A stretch of DNA of 64,000 nt from Buchnera aphidicola (Formosaphis micheliae) (GCF_039403185.1 NZ_CP135047.1:372001-436000), one strand, 5' to 3'; positions 22,933 to 34,325 are shown, numbered from the stretch's first letter. Numbers and translations are program-made. Notes: generated by a model from the letters alone, not told the origin.

Positions 22933-24243
22933 ATGTTTAAAATAATAAAAACAATATCTAGAGAAATTATAGATTCTCGTGGACATCCAACCATAGAAGC
23001 TGAAGTACATTTATCAGGAGGATCTATTGGTATAGCTTCTTCACCTTCAGGAGCTTCTACAGGATCCAGAGAAGCTATTGAATTAAGAGACAATGATATA
23101 TCAAGATTTTTAGGAAAAGGTGTTACCAAAGCAGTTTCATTAATAAATGGACCTATAGCTTCTGCTATTTATAAAAAAGACGCAAGAGAACAAAAAAATA
23201 TAGACAGAGTAATGATTGATTTAGATGGCACAAATAATAAATCTAATCTCGGCGCAAATTCCATTTTGGCAGTGTCATTAGCTGTCGCAAAAGCAACTGC
23301 AATAGCTAAAAAAGTACCTTTATATCAACATATATCTGATATTAATGAAACTTCTGGAATATTTTCTATGCCTTTGCCTATGGTGAATATTATTAATGGA
23401 GGAAAACATGCTAATAACAACTTAGATATACAAGAATTTATGATACAACCTATTTGTGCTAACAGTATGAAAGAATCTATTCGTATATCTTCAGAAATAT
23501 TTCATACTTTAGCTAAAATATTAGAAGAAAATAATATGAATACATCTGTAGGAGATGAAGGAGGATACGCTCCAAAACTACATTCTAATGAATCAGCTTT
23601 ACAACTTATCCAAAACGCTATTGAAAAATCTGGATATAAATCAGGAAAAGATATTACTTTAGCAATTGATTGCGCAGCATCAGAATTATATAATTTTAAT
23701 ACAAAAAAATATTCATTAAGTAATGAAAAAAAATGTTTTAGTTCAAAAGAATATACTCATTACTTAGAACAATTAATTAATAAATATCCAATAACATCAA
23801 TAGAAGACGGACAAGATGAATCAGATTGGGATGGTTTTCTTTATCAAACGAAAACAATAGGTAATAAAATACAAATTGTAGGTGACGATTTATTTGTAAC
23901 TAATAAAAAAATTTTGAAAAAAGGTATTAAAAAAGGAATTGCCAATTCTATTTTAATTAAATTAAATCAAATTGGTTCGTTAAGTGAAACACTAGATACT
24001 ATAAAAATGGCTAAAAAAGCTAAGTATACTGTAATTATTTCACACAGATCTGGAGAAACAGAAGATACTTCTATAGCAGATTTAGCTGTAGGAACAGCTT
24101 CTGGACAAATTAAAACAGGTTCTATGAGTAGATCTGAAAGAACTGCAAAATATAATCAATTAATAAGAATTGAAGAAATATTAGGAAACAAATTAGCTCC
24201 ATTTAATGGAATAAAAGAAATAAAAAATTACAAATTATACTAA
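22933..24243 (+). CDS. eno: Enolase
   Basis: Glycolytic 2-phosphoglycerate dehydratase. It has 436 residues (E. coli 432), with [26 protein letters not shown], the catalytic GDEGGYAP region, the metal site SIEDG and [13 protein letters not shown], and [16 protein letters not shown] precedes the ATG. It is co-transcribed with pyrG. It supplies PEP for the shikimate pathway used by aroQ and pheA. Confidence 0.98.
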   Translation: MFKIIKTISREIIDSRGHPTIEAEVHLSGGSIGIASSPSGASTGSREAIELRDNDISRFLGKGVTKAVSLINGPIASAIYKKDAREQKNIDRVMIDLDGTNNKSNLGANSILAVSLAVAKATAIAKKVPLYQHISDINETSGIFSMPLPMVNIINGGKHANNNLDIQEFMIQPICANSMKESIRISSEIFHTLAKILEENNMNTSVGDEGGYAPKLHSNESALQLIQNAIEKSGYKSGKDITLAIDCAASELYNFNTKKYSLSNEKKCFSSKEYTHYLEQLINKYPITSIEDGQDESDWDGFLYQTKTIGNKIQIVGDDLFVTNKKILKKGIKKGIANSILIKLNQIGSLSETLDTIKMAKKAKYTVIISHRSGETEDTSIADLAVGTASGQIKTGSMSRSERTAKYNQLIRIEEILGNKLAPFNGIKEIKNYKLY

Positions 24244-24931
24244 AATATAAACATATATCAAATAATATAATAATTAAAGTAAATATATTTATATAAAATT
24301 ATGTTTTTTTAATTAAAAATATAAACATCGTCTATATAATCAAAACACATGAAAATACTATCATATATTAATATTTTAACATTGAATTCATTGTAATTTA
24401 TAAAAATATTTTATTGTAATCAACTCAATATAACCGTTTTCTTGATAACATATCATATCTCTAATTTATCAATAGTATTACATTATTTATTAATATATCT
24501 TCATTAATTAATATGAAGATATATTAACTGTATATATAAAAAGTAAATTTTTTATAAAATAAAAATAATAAAAATTTTATATTATATAAACATATAATAT
24601 AAAATTAAAATGTAATTTTATAAATAACTTTTTTATATAAAAATTTTAAAAAAATATTTAATATATTTACATAAAATATCATATATAAAAATTAATTTCT
24701 TATTTGTTTCTCAATTATTTTTTTATAATTAAATTGTTAATAATTATATTTTAAAAAAATATTTTTTATACAAATTAATTAATAACAATATTATTTTATA
24801 TAATTCATTTTCATATACTAATTTATTAATTATATTACATATATTATATATTATTTAATAATATTTAAAATATACATAAATTAATAACTTATATTTATAT
24901 ATTTTTAATATATAAAAAAATATAAATATAA
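24244..24931. other. 688-bp gene desert between eno and mutS
   Basis: Almost pure A+T with no ORF, no protein remnant and no RNA gene that I can recognise. The one structured element is the palindrome at 24490-24527. In E. coli the sulfate-assimilation cys genes lie between eno and mutS, and some Buchnera strains carry them in this neighbourhood; the desert is the likely scar of their loss. Confidence 0.5.
24490..24527. terminator. 15-bp perfect palindrome in the desert, possible terminator
   Basis: A 15-bp perfect stem (24490-24504 with 24513-24527) with an 8-base loop TAATTAAT. It is the longest perfect stem noticed in the window, about 247 bases after the eno stop and 400 bases beyond the mutS stop. 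It may end eno read-through or be the surviving terminator of a deleted gene. Confidence 0.5.
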
Positions 24932-27509
24932 TTATTTTTTATCAGATAAAATGTAATCTTTTAACAAATAAATTATTTCTAAAGACTCTCTTGGAGAAAG
25001 TAAATCAGGTTCAATATTTTTTATTACACATAAAATGTTCTCTTTTAAGTTCTTTTGAAATAACATATTTCTAATTTTTTTAAAATAATTTCTATTATTA
25101 CAAATTTGTGATGAATATTCCAATTCCTTTAGTTTTACTTGAGCTTGACGAATGACATAATTTGGTAAACCTGATAATTGAGCTACAGCTAATCCATGAC
25201 TTTTTTTTGTAAATCCACTTTTTACCATATATGTAAATTGAATTAAATTATTATGTTCAATTACTTCAAAATAAATATTTTTTATTTCTTTAAATTTTTC
25301 TGCTAATAAAGTTAATTCAAAATAATGTGTAGAAAATAATGTAATAGACTTAATAACTTGTACTAAATATTCAGCACATGCCCACGCTAAAGATAAACCA
25401 TCGTAAGTAGATGTACCTCTTCCAATCTCATCAATTAATACTAAACTATTTTTATCAGCATTATTTAAAATACTAGCTAATTCAGTCATTTCTACCATGA
25501 AAGTCGATTTTCCCATTGATAAATCATCTGCAGAACCAACTCTAATAAAAATTTTATTGAAATTACCAATTTTTGCTATCTTTGCTGGAACATAACTACC
25601 TATCCAAGTCATAATAACAATCAATGCTATTTGTCTCATATAAGTACTCTTTCCTCCCATATTAGCTCCAGTAATAATAATCATTCTATTTGTTTCAGAT
25701 AATAAAACAGAATTAGAAACAAATGAATTTTGTAAAACAGACTCGATAACTGGATGACGACTATCTATTAATGAAATAAAAGGATAATCGTATAATTTTG
25801 GACAAGTATAATTCATAGCAACTGAACGTTCCGCTAAATTGGTCAATACATCTATTTCAGCTAATATCGAAGCATTAGAATATAAACTATCTAATTCAGT
25901 AGAGAATATGTCAAATATTTCTGTATATAGTTTTTTTCTAAGTTAATAATTTTCTCTTGTGCTACCAAAATATTAGATTCATAATCTTTTAATTCTTTAA
26001 AAAAATATCTTTCACAATTTTTTAATGTTTGACATTTACTATAATGAGATGGTACTAATTGACAATGTCTTTGACTAACTTGTATATAATATCCAATGAT
26101 TCGATTAGATCTAATTTTTAATGATTCTATACCTAGAATATCTTTTAATTTTATCTCTAATTTTTTCAGATATTGATATCCATCTGTTTTTATTAATCTT
26201 AATGTATCTAACTCATCATTATACCCAGAAGATATTACTCCTCCATCTTGAATTGAATCTGAAGGACATATATTGATTGCTCGTTCTAATAAATTTAATA
26301 ATTTTTTAAATTCTTTAATTGAAAAACATAATTTTCTTATATGACTAACATTTATATTTAATAATATTTTTTTTATTATCGGTAATTGTATAAAAGTTTT
26401 TTTTTAAAGAAATAAAATCTTTTGGTGACGCTGTACGTAAAGCAATACGAGAAGTAATTCGTTCCAAATCGCTAATGTTACATAATTCTGCCTGCAAAAT
26501 AATATATATTTTACGCAAACCAGAAATACTATTTTGCCGATTTTTAATAACATTAAAATTACGTTCAGGAGAATTTAACCACCTTTTTAATATTCGACTA
26601 CCCATTGATGTAGAAGTATGATCTAATACAGAACATAAGGTATTTTTCGTACCACCAGAAATATTTTTAATAATTTCTAAATTTCGATAAGTTGACCCAT
26701 TAATAGTAATATTATCTCTAATATTATTTATTTTAATCGATTTTATATGAGGTAACATATAATAATGTGTATTTTTTACATACTGTAATAAACATCCTGC
26801 AGCACAAACAGCAATATATACTTTACAAAAACCTAACTGAAATAAATTAATATTACTAAACTGTAAACTTAATTGTTTCCATGATTTAAAAAATTCAAAT
26901 TCTGATACAGAACGTTTACGCAATCCTCTTCGTGATTTTATGTCATAATAATAAATAAAATTTTCAGGATACAATAATTCTTTTGGGTTATCTTTTTCTA
27001 ACACGGATAATATGTCGTTAAAATTTTTATATTCTACTATATTGAATGAACCAGAACAAATATTCAAAGTAGCATAACCAAAAATATTATTTTGCATCCA
27101 AATAGAACTTAATAAATTATCTTGATCATCTTTTAAAAAAATATCATCAGTTACTGTACCTGGTGTAATTACTTTCACAACTTTACGTTGTAATAAATTA
27201 GTGTTTGGACATATACCACCTATTTGTTCACAAATCGCAATAGATTCACCTAATTTAATTAATTTCACTAAATAAGAATCAACAAAATTACAAGGTATTC
27301 CAGACATTGGTATTATTTTTCCACCAGAATAACCTTTTTTTTGTCAATGTAATCTTTAATAAATGAGAAATTTTTTTAGCATCCTCATAAAACAACTCAT
27401 AAAAATCACCCATTCTATAAAACAAAAGCATATCTGGATAATGAGATTTTAATGACAAGTACTGTTGAATCATAGGAGTATGACATATTGTTTTATTGAT
27501 TTTTTTCAT
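24932..27509 (-). pseudogene. mutS: DNA mismatch repair ATPase MutS, three frameshifts
   Basis: MutS recognises mismatches and small loops. Four pieces in shifting frames span about 859 codons (E. coli 853). The mismatch-binding domain starts at 27509 with the HTPMIQQYL and [11 protein letters not shown] segments. A break follows at A8 (27335-27342), then domains I-II continue to A9 (26397-26405). An open segment of about 153 codons with no start of its own (26397-25938) runs to A7 (25931-25937), and the ATPase domain with GANMGGKST and DEIGRGTST completes the gene. The first two breaks need one A fewer and the third one A more. Homology is near complete and no large deletion is seen, so inactivation is recent, or slippage yields rare full-length protein. 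With three breaks, functional output should be very low. Confidence 0.9.
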
Positions 27510-28037
27510 AAATTAGCTCAAATGGATTTATATAAAAAATTACTATATTTTTTTTTATAACATAAATAAAAATGCCATTAAATTATAAATTTATAACGAA
27601 TATTTATATATCCTGTACAACTACTACACACATAATAAGATATATATTAACAGTTAACATTCTTTTAAAAAAAATATTAACTATATATATTTTTTTATTA
27701 TCTCTATTTATATAAAGAGAAAATAAAAAATAATATTTACATCTAAAATAAAATATATATGTAACGTAACATTTTATATCTAATCATTTGCATAAATTTA
27801 ATTAAAAAATATCGACTATCATATTATAAAAAATATTTACTCAATATATTATTCATTTTATATCTTAAATTATTAACATATTTCTTATATTAATATCATC
27901 TATATGACATATAATAAAATATTAACTTCATAAAAATAAAAAAATACACTATATAATATATATTATAAACAATATCATGTGTTAAATAATATTCATTTCT
28001 TTATAATAATTAACAAAAAATATAATACCTGTAAAAA
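27510..28037. other. 528-bp divergent spacer mutS / polA
   Basis: AT-rich, with no ORF, RNA gene or strong hairpin. It must contain the polA start signals, none of which can be supported. Confidence 0.4.
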
Positions 28038-28952
28038 ATGAACAATATACAAATAGATAATAATAAAAAAATCTTAATAATAGATGCTACTACATATATG
28101 TACCGTGCATTCTATGCATTACCATCATTAACTAATAACCAAGGGAATCCATCTGGAGTAATATATGGTGTCATAAATATGTTATATAAATTATTGCATA
28201 AATATAACACATATCACATTATTTGTGTATTTGATGCTCCATATAAAAATTTTAGACATCATTTATTTAAAAATTACAAAAAAAACAGAAAATCTATTCC
28301 AGAAAACTTAAAAAAACAAATTCCACATTTACAACAAATAATTACATTTATAGGTATACCAATATTCATGATTCCTTTTGTAGAAGCAGACGATGTAATT
28401 GGAACACTATCTCATAAAATAGCAAAACAAGGATACTCTGTATTAATTAGTACGAATGATAAAGATATGTTACAATTAATTACAAAAAAAATAAAAATTA
28501 TACATACAAATAACAATAATATTATTGGAATATCAGAAGTTAAAAAAAAATATGGTATATCTCCTATACATATAATAGATTTATTATCATTAATGGGAGA
28601 TTCTGCCGATAATATTCCAGGCGTACCAAAAATAGGTGAAAAAACTGCTTTAATATTATTAAAACATTTTCAATCTTTAGAAAATATATATAATAATATA
28701 GAAAATATAAAACATATCCCAATTCACGGAGCTAACAAAATATTTAATATCATTAAAACCAATAAAAATATTGCTTTTTTATCAAAAAAATTAGCAACAA
28801 TAAAAAAAGATGTCCTATTAAATGTCAATATAAAAAAGAATATTAATTTACCATTCCAAAAAAAAGAACTAATAAGATTATTTCATTATTATAATTTTGA
28901 TATATGGAAAAAAAAGATAGAAAACAATGCATGGTTACCAACAAAAACATAG
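28038..28952 (+). CDS. polA: DNA polymerase I, 5'-3' exonuclease part
   Basis: Flap-type 5'-3' nuclease domain of Pol I, which removes RNA primers. It has 304 residues, with IDATTYMYRAF near 14, FDAPYKNFRH near 72, the acidic EADDVIG near 115, STNDKDMLQL near 138 and GDSADNIPGVPKIGEKTA near 186-203. The alignment to E. coli continues to the last residues (the NNAWLPTK segment), and the frame then stops. The polymerase part begins in another frame 49 bases before this stop. The domain could act alone, as the free nuclease does in some bacteria. Confidence 0.93.
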   Translation: MNNIQIDNNKKILIIDATTYMYRAFYALPSLTNNQGNPSGVIYGVINMLYKLLHKYNTYHIICVFDAPYKNFRHHLFKNYKKNRKSIPENLKKQIPHLQQIITFIGIPIFMIPFVEADDVIGTLSHKIAKQGYSVLISTNDKDMLQLITKKIKIIHTNNNNIIGISEVKKKYGISPIHIIDLLSLMGDSADNIPGVPKIGEKTALILLKHFQSLENIYNNIENIKHIPIHGANKIFNIIKTNKNIAFLSKKLATIKKDVLLNVNIKKNINLPFQKKELIRLFHYYNFDIWKKKIENNAWLPTKT

Positions 28953-30712
28953 AATATAATATACATGACAAAAATAATCAAACATGTATTACTATTAATA
29001 ATAAAGAACAATTTGCACATTTTTTAGAAGAAATAAAATATTATAAAAAAATATCATTTATAATCATAACTGAAATATGTAAACATGAAAATAAACAAAT
29101 TATAGGTTTTTTATTTTCAGTTACTATTGATCAGTCATTCTATTTACCTGTTTCTATTTATGAATGTTGTAATAATAAAAATAAAATTAATATATCTTAC
29201 TATTATTATATGTTACAACAACTAAAATTAATTTTTGAAAACAAACATATATTAAAGATAGGATTTAATATAAAAAAAAATATTCATATATTAAAAAAAT
29301 ACCATATAAAATTATATAGTAATTTTTTTGATACTATGATTGCATCACATGCACTAAATAATTGTATAAAAAAAAATAAAGATATCTACAATCTGATAAA
29401 TTTATGGATAACACAAAAACAAAATAAAATATATGATTCACTTATAAAATTTAATACATCTGCAATTAATTTAAAATTATATTTAAAGATATCAAATTTT
29501 TTATATGAAGAAAAAATCACAAAAAAAACAATATATAATATAGAATTACCATTAATAATAATAATAGAAAATATAGAAAAAAATGGTGTATTAATTGATA
29601 AAAATATATTAAGAGAACAAGAAAAAAAAATAAATATTGAATTATTAGAATTAGAACAATATATTTATAAATTAATAGAAAAAAAAATTAATTTACTGTC
29701 AAGCAAACAAATTAAAGAAATTTTAATCACTATACCAAATACAATATATGAAAATAAAAAAGATTTATTAATGCAATCTGTAAAAAAATATAGAAGTTTA
29801 TATAAATTACAATCAACATATGTAACACTTTTGCCAAAAAAAATTAATATGATTACTAACAGAATACATACATGTTACAATCAAATTAATACTTTGACTG
29901 GAAGATTATCATCTAGTAATCCAAATTTACAAAACATTCCATCATCTACAACTTTTTATGGAAAAAAAATTAGAAATGCTTTCATAGCACCAAAAAATTT
30001 TCTTATTGTTTCCTTTGACTATTCTCAAATTGAGTTAAGAATTATTACTCATTTATCCAAAGATAAATATTTCATTAAATTATTTAATGAAAAAACGGAT
30101 ATTCATCTAATGACCGCTGCTTCAATATTTAATATACCTGTAAAAAATGTCATAAACAAGCAAAGACAATTTGCAAAAATGATTAATTTTAGTGTAATTT
30201 ATGGAATCAACCCATTTAATTTATCAAAACAATTAAATATCAGTATACTGAAAGCAAAAAAATATATTACCACCTATTATACTAAACATCCAGAAATATT
30301 ACAGTATATAAAAAATACTAGTAAATTAGCACTGATTAATGGATATGTATTAACATTACATAAACGAAAAATATATATTCCGAATATATTCTCAAAAAAT
30401 ATCAATATTCGTCAAGCTGCTCAAAGAACAGCTATTAATGCCACTATACAAGGTACTACTTCAGATATAATGAAGTTGTCTATGATAAAAATACATCATT
30501 TATTAAAAACTAAATATACTTTGACAGCAAAAATGATTATGCAAATACATGATGAATTAATTTTCGAAATACAACAAATGCAAGCACATAATATTTGTCA
30601 AGAAATAAAAAAAATTATGGAAAATAGCTGTAAATTAGATATCCCTGTATGTGTAAATGTAAAATTAGGAAAAAACTGGGGCGACATATTATCTAGTGTC
30701 ATAAAAAATTGA
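28904..30712 (+). CDS. polA: DNA polymerase I, Klenow-like part in a separate frame
   Basis: The polymerase domain is complete: motif A DYSQIELRI with Asp372, motif B RQFAKMINFSVIYG, motif C HDEL with Asp550 (own numbering). The 3'-5' exonuclease domain is present but dead: the DTE motif reads ITE (55-57), the next Asp is Asn126, and the last acidic cluster is NTSAIN. It overlaps the exonuclease frame by 49 bases. The ATG at 28904 has no ribosome site and is followed by A8 (28908-28915); one extra A there fuses the two parts. The best alignment places the original lesion near the A5 just before the upstream stop. So Pol I is either two proteins or one made by slippage. Confidence 0.9.
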   Translation: MEKKDRKQCMVTNKNIEYNIHDKNNQTCITINNKEQFAHFLEEIKYYKKISFIIITEICKHENKQIIGFLFSVTIDQSFYLPVSIYECCNNKNKINISYYYYMLQQLKLIFENKHILKIGFNIKKNIHILKKYHIKLYSNFFDTMIASHALNNCIKKNKDIYNLINLWITQKQNKIYDSLIKFNTSAINLKLYLKISNFLYEEKITKKTIYNIELPLIIIIENIEKNGVLIDKNILREQEKKINIELLELEQYIYKLIEKKINLLSSKQIKEILITIPNTIYENKKDLLMQSVKKYRSLYKLQSTYVTLLPKKINMITNRIHTCYNQINTLTGRLSSSNPNLQNIPSSTTFYGKKIRNAFIAPKNFLIVSFDYSQIELRIITHLSKDKYFIKLFNEKTDIHLMTAASIFNIPVKNVINKQRQFAKMINFSVIYGINPFNLSKQLNISILKAKKYITTYYTKHPEILQYIKNTSKLALINGYVLTLHKRKIYIPNIFSKNINIRQAAQRTAINATIQGTTSDIMKLSMIKIHHLLKTKYTLTAKMIMQIHDELIFEIQQMQAHNICQEIKKIMENSCKLDIPVCVNVKLGKNWGDILSSVIKN

Positions 30713-30768
30713 ATACATAAAATGTATTATGAAATTGATAGTATAAACAATAAAAACACAAAATATAT

Positions 30769-31377
30769 TTATTCTTTACTATATAACCAATTATCTAATT
30801 TTTGACGTAATGTATTCACTCCTATTTTTTTTACAGCAGAAAATACATTTACATAAAATAGTTTAGAAGAATATTTCAATATTTCTCTATTAACTTTATT
30901 GAACTCTATTTTTTGATCATTTAATAAAATTTTATCTATTTTTGTTAATAAAATCAAAACTGGAATATTATTATTTAAAGCAATTTTTAAAACTTTACGA
31001 TCTAACATTTTCATATTATGTCTAATATCCATAAATAAAATTATTCCCTTTAAACACGTTCTTTTTTTTAAATAATTAAAAATCATATGTTCCCATTTAT
31101 TTTTTAAAAATTTTGCTACATTAGCATATCCATATCCAGGTAAATCAACTAAAAAATTATCATGAGATATGGAAAAAAAATTTATATACTGAGTTCTACC
31201 TGGAGTTTTACTAGTGCGAGCTAATTTTTTTTGATTAGTTAATAAATTTATAGCACTAGATTTACCGCAATTAGAATAACCAACAAATGCAACTTCTTTA
31301 GTTATACTATTATTACATTGTATTGCGCTTATTTCACTACTAACAAAATGTGTATTTATATAATTATTTTTAATCAA
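30769..31377 (-). CDS. engB: Ribosome biogenesis GTPase EngB/YsxC
   Basis: TrmE-Era family GTPase (E. coli yihA) needed for 50S maturation. It has 202 residues (E. coli 210), with P-loop GYSNCGKSS at 33-41, TSKTPGRTQ switch I, DLPGYGYA, and LLTKIDK for guanine recognition. The start is TTG at 31377: it aligns exactly with the E. coli N-terminus and has AAAGGA with 9-base spacing. An out-of-frame ATG-CTT-TGA lies between the ribosome site and this TTG, its stop codon overlapping the start codon. Confidence 0.95.
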   Translation of the reverse strand: MIKNNYINTHFVSSEISAIQCNNSITKEVAFVGYSNCGKSSAINLLTNQKKLARTSKTPGRTQYINFFSISHDNFLVDLPGYGYANVAKFLKNKWEHMIFNYLKKRTCLKGIILFMDIRHNMKMLDRKVLKIALNNNIPVLILLTKIDKILLNDQKIEFNKVNREILKYSSKLFYVNVFSAVKKIGVNTLRQKLDNWLYSKE

Positions 31378-31612
31378 AGCATATTGTCCTTTATTATCAG
31401 ATAATTGAAATATGTCATCACTATATTTTTTTAAAAAATATTTTTATACATTAACTTAAAATTTATATAATTACAGATGATTAAAAATCAGTTTAATTCA
31501 GTTTTATATTTTACTATAATAACAATATATATATATTAATTCATTAAATTTTCACATAATCATAATATTTTATAAAGTAATTTAATACAATTTAAAATTG
31601 TGAGACAATAAA

Positions 31613-33433
31613 ATGAATAAAAATCTAAGAAATATAGCTATAATAGCTCATGTAGATCATGGTAAAACTACTTTAATAGATAAATTGCTACAACAATCAG
31701 GAACTTTTCAAAACCATGAAATTACCACTGATAGAATCATGGATTCTAACGTTTTAGAAAAAGAAAGAGGAATTACTATACTTGCAAAAAATACCGCTAT
31801 TCAATGGAAAAATTATCGAATTAATATTGTAGATACTCCAGGACATTCTGATTTTAGCGGTGAAGTAGAACGTGTTATGTCTATGGTTGATTCAGTATTA
31901 CTAGTAGTTGACGCACTAGATGGTCCTATGCCACAAACTCGATTTGTGACAAAAAAAGCTTTCGACTATAAAATAAAACCAATTGTAGTAATAAATAAAA
32001 TCGATAGAAAAAATGCTAGACCAAATTGGGTTATAGAACAAATATTTGATTTATTTATTAATTTAAATGCAACTGATGAACAACTTGATTTTCCTGTTAT
32101 ATATACTTCTGCATTGCTAGGTACCGCGGGAAAAAATTATACAAATATGTGTAACAATATGATCCCTTTATATGAAGCTATTATTGAATATGTGTCACCA
32201 CCATATGTAAACCCTCAAGGTACATTACAAATGCAAATATCTCAATTAGAATATAATAACTATTTAGGTATTATAGGTATTGGTAGAATTCAACAAGGTT
32301 CTATTAAACCTAATCAGTTAGTAACTATTATTGAACCGAATGGAAAAAATAAATCAGCGAAAATAGGAAAAGTACTTCATTACTCAGGACTCAACCGAAT
32401 TGAAATACCTATAGCATATGCTGGAGACATTGTTGCTTTAACTGGATTAAATAAAATAAATATTTCAGATACAATTTGTGATCCAAAAAATTTACAACCA
32501 CTTCCTGTTTTAAATATAGAAAAACCAACTGTAAAAATGTTTTTTTCCGTTAATACTTCACCTTTTTCTGGAAAAGAAGGAAAATATTTAACAGCTAGAC
32601 AAATTTTCAACAGATTAAAAAAAGAAGAAATACATAATGTTGCTTTATTAATTGAAGAAACATCCGACTCAAACATATTTTGCGTATCTGGACGTGGAGA
32701 ATTACATTTATCTATATTAATTGAAAATATGCGTAGAGAAGGATTTGAACTTGCCGTATCTCGTCCAAAAGTGATTTTTCGTGAAATTAATGGCATAATG
32801 ACAGAACCATTTGAAAATGTAACATTAGATATAGAAGAAAAACATCAAGGTAGTATTATGACTACTATGGGAGAAAAAAAAGGAGAAATAAAAAACATTA
32901 TACCAGATAATAAAGGAAGGATACGGTTAGATTATATTGTTACTAGTCGTTCCTTAATTGGTTTCCGTTCAGAATTTACAAATATTACATCCGGATCAGG
33001 ATTATTCTATTCATCATTTAGTCATTATGATAATATGCAATTTAACAGTTTAAATCAAAGAAAAAACGGTGTTCTAATCTCTAATAATAAAGGTATAACT
33101 GTAGGATTTGCATTATATAATTTACAAGACAGAGGAAAATTATTTTTAGGTCATGGTAGTCAAGTATATGAAGGACAAATTATTGGAATACATAATCGAA
33201 TCAATGATCTTACTGTCAATTGTTTAACAGGAAAAAAATTAACTAATATGAGAGCATCTGGTACAGATGAAGCAATAGTGTTAACTCCACCTATTAAAAT
33301 GACTTTAGAAAATGCGTTAAGTTTTATTAATGATGATGAATTAGTAGAAGTTACGCCGCGAGCTATTAGATTAAGAAAAAGATATCTTACAGAAAATGAA
33401 AGAAAACGAGTATCTCGTTCTAACAGAAATTAA
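31613..33433 (+). CDS. typA: Translational GTPase TypA/BipA
   Basis: Ribosome-binding GTPase of the EF-G type involved in 50S assembly and stress translation. It has 606 residues (E. coli 607), with [10 protein letters not shown] at 12-21, RGIT switch [14 protein letters not shown], then EF-G-like domains and the BipA-specific C-terminus containing the GFRSEF segment and the terminal RKRYL. It is complete and well conserved. It is convergent with gmk, with a shared hairpin between. Confidence 0.97.
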   Translation: MNKNLRNIAIIAHVDHGKTTLIDKLLQQSGTFQNHEITTDRIMDSNVLEKERGITILAKNTAIQWKNYRINIVDTPGHSDFSGEVERVMSMVDSVLLVVDALDGPMPQTRFVTKKAFDYKIKPIVVINKIDRKNARPNWVIEQIFDLFINLNATDEQLDFPVIYTSALLGTAGKNYTNMCNNMIPLYEAIIEYVSPPYVNPQGTLQMQISQLEYNNYLGIIGIGRIQQGSIKPNQLVTIIEPNGKNKSAKIGKVLHYSGLNRIEIPIAYAGDIVALTGLNKINISDTICDPKNLQPLPVLNIEKPTVKMFFSVNTSPFSGKEGKYLTARQIFNRLKKEEIHNVALLIEETSDSNIFCVSGRGELHLSILIENMRREGFELAVSRPKVIFREINGIMTEPFENVTLDIEEKHQGSIMTTMGEKKGEIKNIIPDNKGRIRLDYIVTSRSLIGFRSEFTNITSGSGLFYSSFSHYDNMQFNSLNQRKNGVLISNNKGITVGFALYNLQDRGKLFLGHGSQVYEGQIIGIHNRINDLTVNCLTGKKLTNMRASGTDEAIVLTPPIKMTLENALSFINDDELVEVTPRAIRLRKRYLTENERKRVSRSNRN

Positions 33434-33474
33434 AATATTTACTGTAATAATTGTAATAAAAAAATATTAAAGAC

Positions 33475-33541
33475 CCTTATTATAATAATCAACTATGTAA
33501 TTATTTTATATAATATTCAATATTTTCTTATTATAATAAGG
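33475..33541. terminator. Inverted repeat between convergent typA and gmk
   Basis: A 14-bp perfect repeat (CCTTATTATAATAA at 33475-33488 with 33528-33541) is separated by 39 bases that can form weak internal pairing. It may be a bidirectional terminator; the large loop makes it less certain than the others. Confidence 0.4.
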
Positions 33542-33576
33542 TTCAACTTAATATAAATTAATAAATATATTTAAAA

Positions 33577-34209
33577 TTAATTATTTAATAAATGGTTAAT
33601 AATTAATTGATTGACTTTCTGTTGTCTCTTTATACATAAATGTTCAGCTTGAATAATTGTAATTAAATTGTACATTGCAACATTAAAATCATCATTAACA
33701 ATTAAATAATCATATTCAATATAATGCTGAATTTCTATCGTAGACTTTTGAATTCTTTTTAATATATCTAAATTACTATCTTGACCTCTATTATTCAGTC
33801 GACGATATAACTCATGTTTAGATGGAGGTAAAACAAAAATGCTCTTAGAATCTGGTATTTTTTTTCGTATTTGCTTAGCTCCTTGCCAATCAATATTTAA
33901 TAAAACATCGATACCATTAAATAAAGTATGTTCAACATATTTTCGAGAAGTTCCATAATAATTGTTAAATACTTTCGCGTATTCTAAAAATTCTTCTCCA
34001 ATAATCATTTTTTTAAATTTTTCCTTTGAAATAAAAAAATAATGTTCTCCATTTTTTTCTCCCTTCCTAATATGACGCGTAGTATATGATATTGATTCTT
34101 TTATTTGATATGTTAATACTGATGAATTTAATAATGCTTTAATTAAACTAGATTTACCAGTACCACTTGGGGCAGAAATAACAAAAAGTATACCTGTATC
34201 CATCATCAT
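33577..34209 (-). CDS. gmk: Guanylate kinase
   Basis: Phosphorylates GMP to GDP. It has 210 residues (E. coli 207), with P-loop ISAPSGTGKSS at 11-21, SYTTRHIRKGEKNGEHYFF for GMP binding, and the lid region RLNNRGQD. Three ATGs stand in a row at the start without a ribosome site; E. coli alignment favours the second or third. It is convergent with typA. Confidence 0.96.
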   Translation of the reverse strand: MMMDTGILFVISAPSGTGKSSLIKALLNSSVLTYQIKESISYTTRHIRKGEKNGEHYFFISKEKFKKMIIGEEFLEYAKVFNNYYGTSRKYVEHTLFNGIDVLLNIDWQGAKQIRKKIPDSKSIFVLPPSKHELYRRLNNRGQDSNLDILKRIQKSTIEIQHYIEYDYLIVNDDFNVAMYNLITIIQAEHLCIKRQQKVNQLIINHLLNN

Positions 34210-34325
34210 TATTATTAATATATTTAAAGTGTATCAAAATATAGTAAAGTACTAATAATATAGATAATATTTAATTATTATTACATTACCCTATTATATT
34301 GTTAATAAAATTTATTTTTAGTAAA

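Noticed and set aside
28940-28952. Programmed ribosomal frameshift in polA
   Set aside because: No slippery heptamer with downstream structure; an indel near the A5 or slippage at the A8 is simpler.
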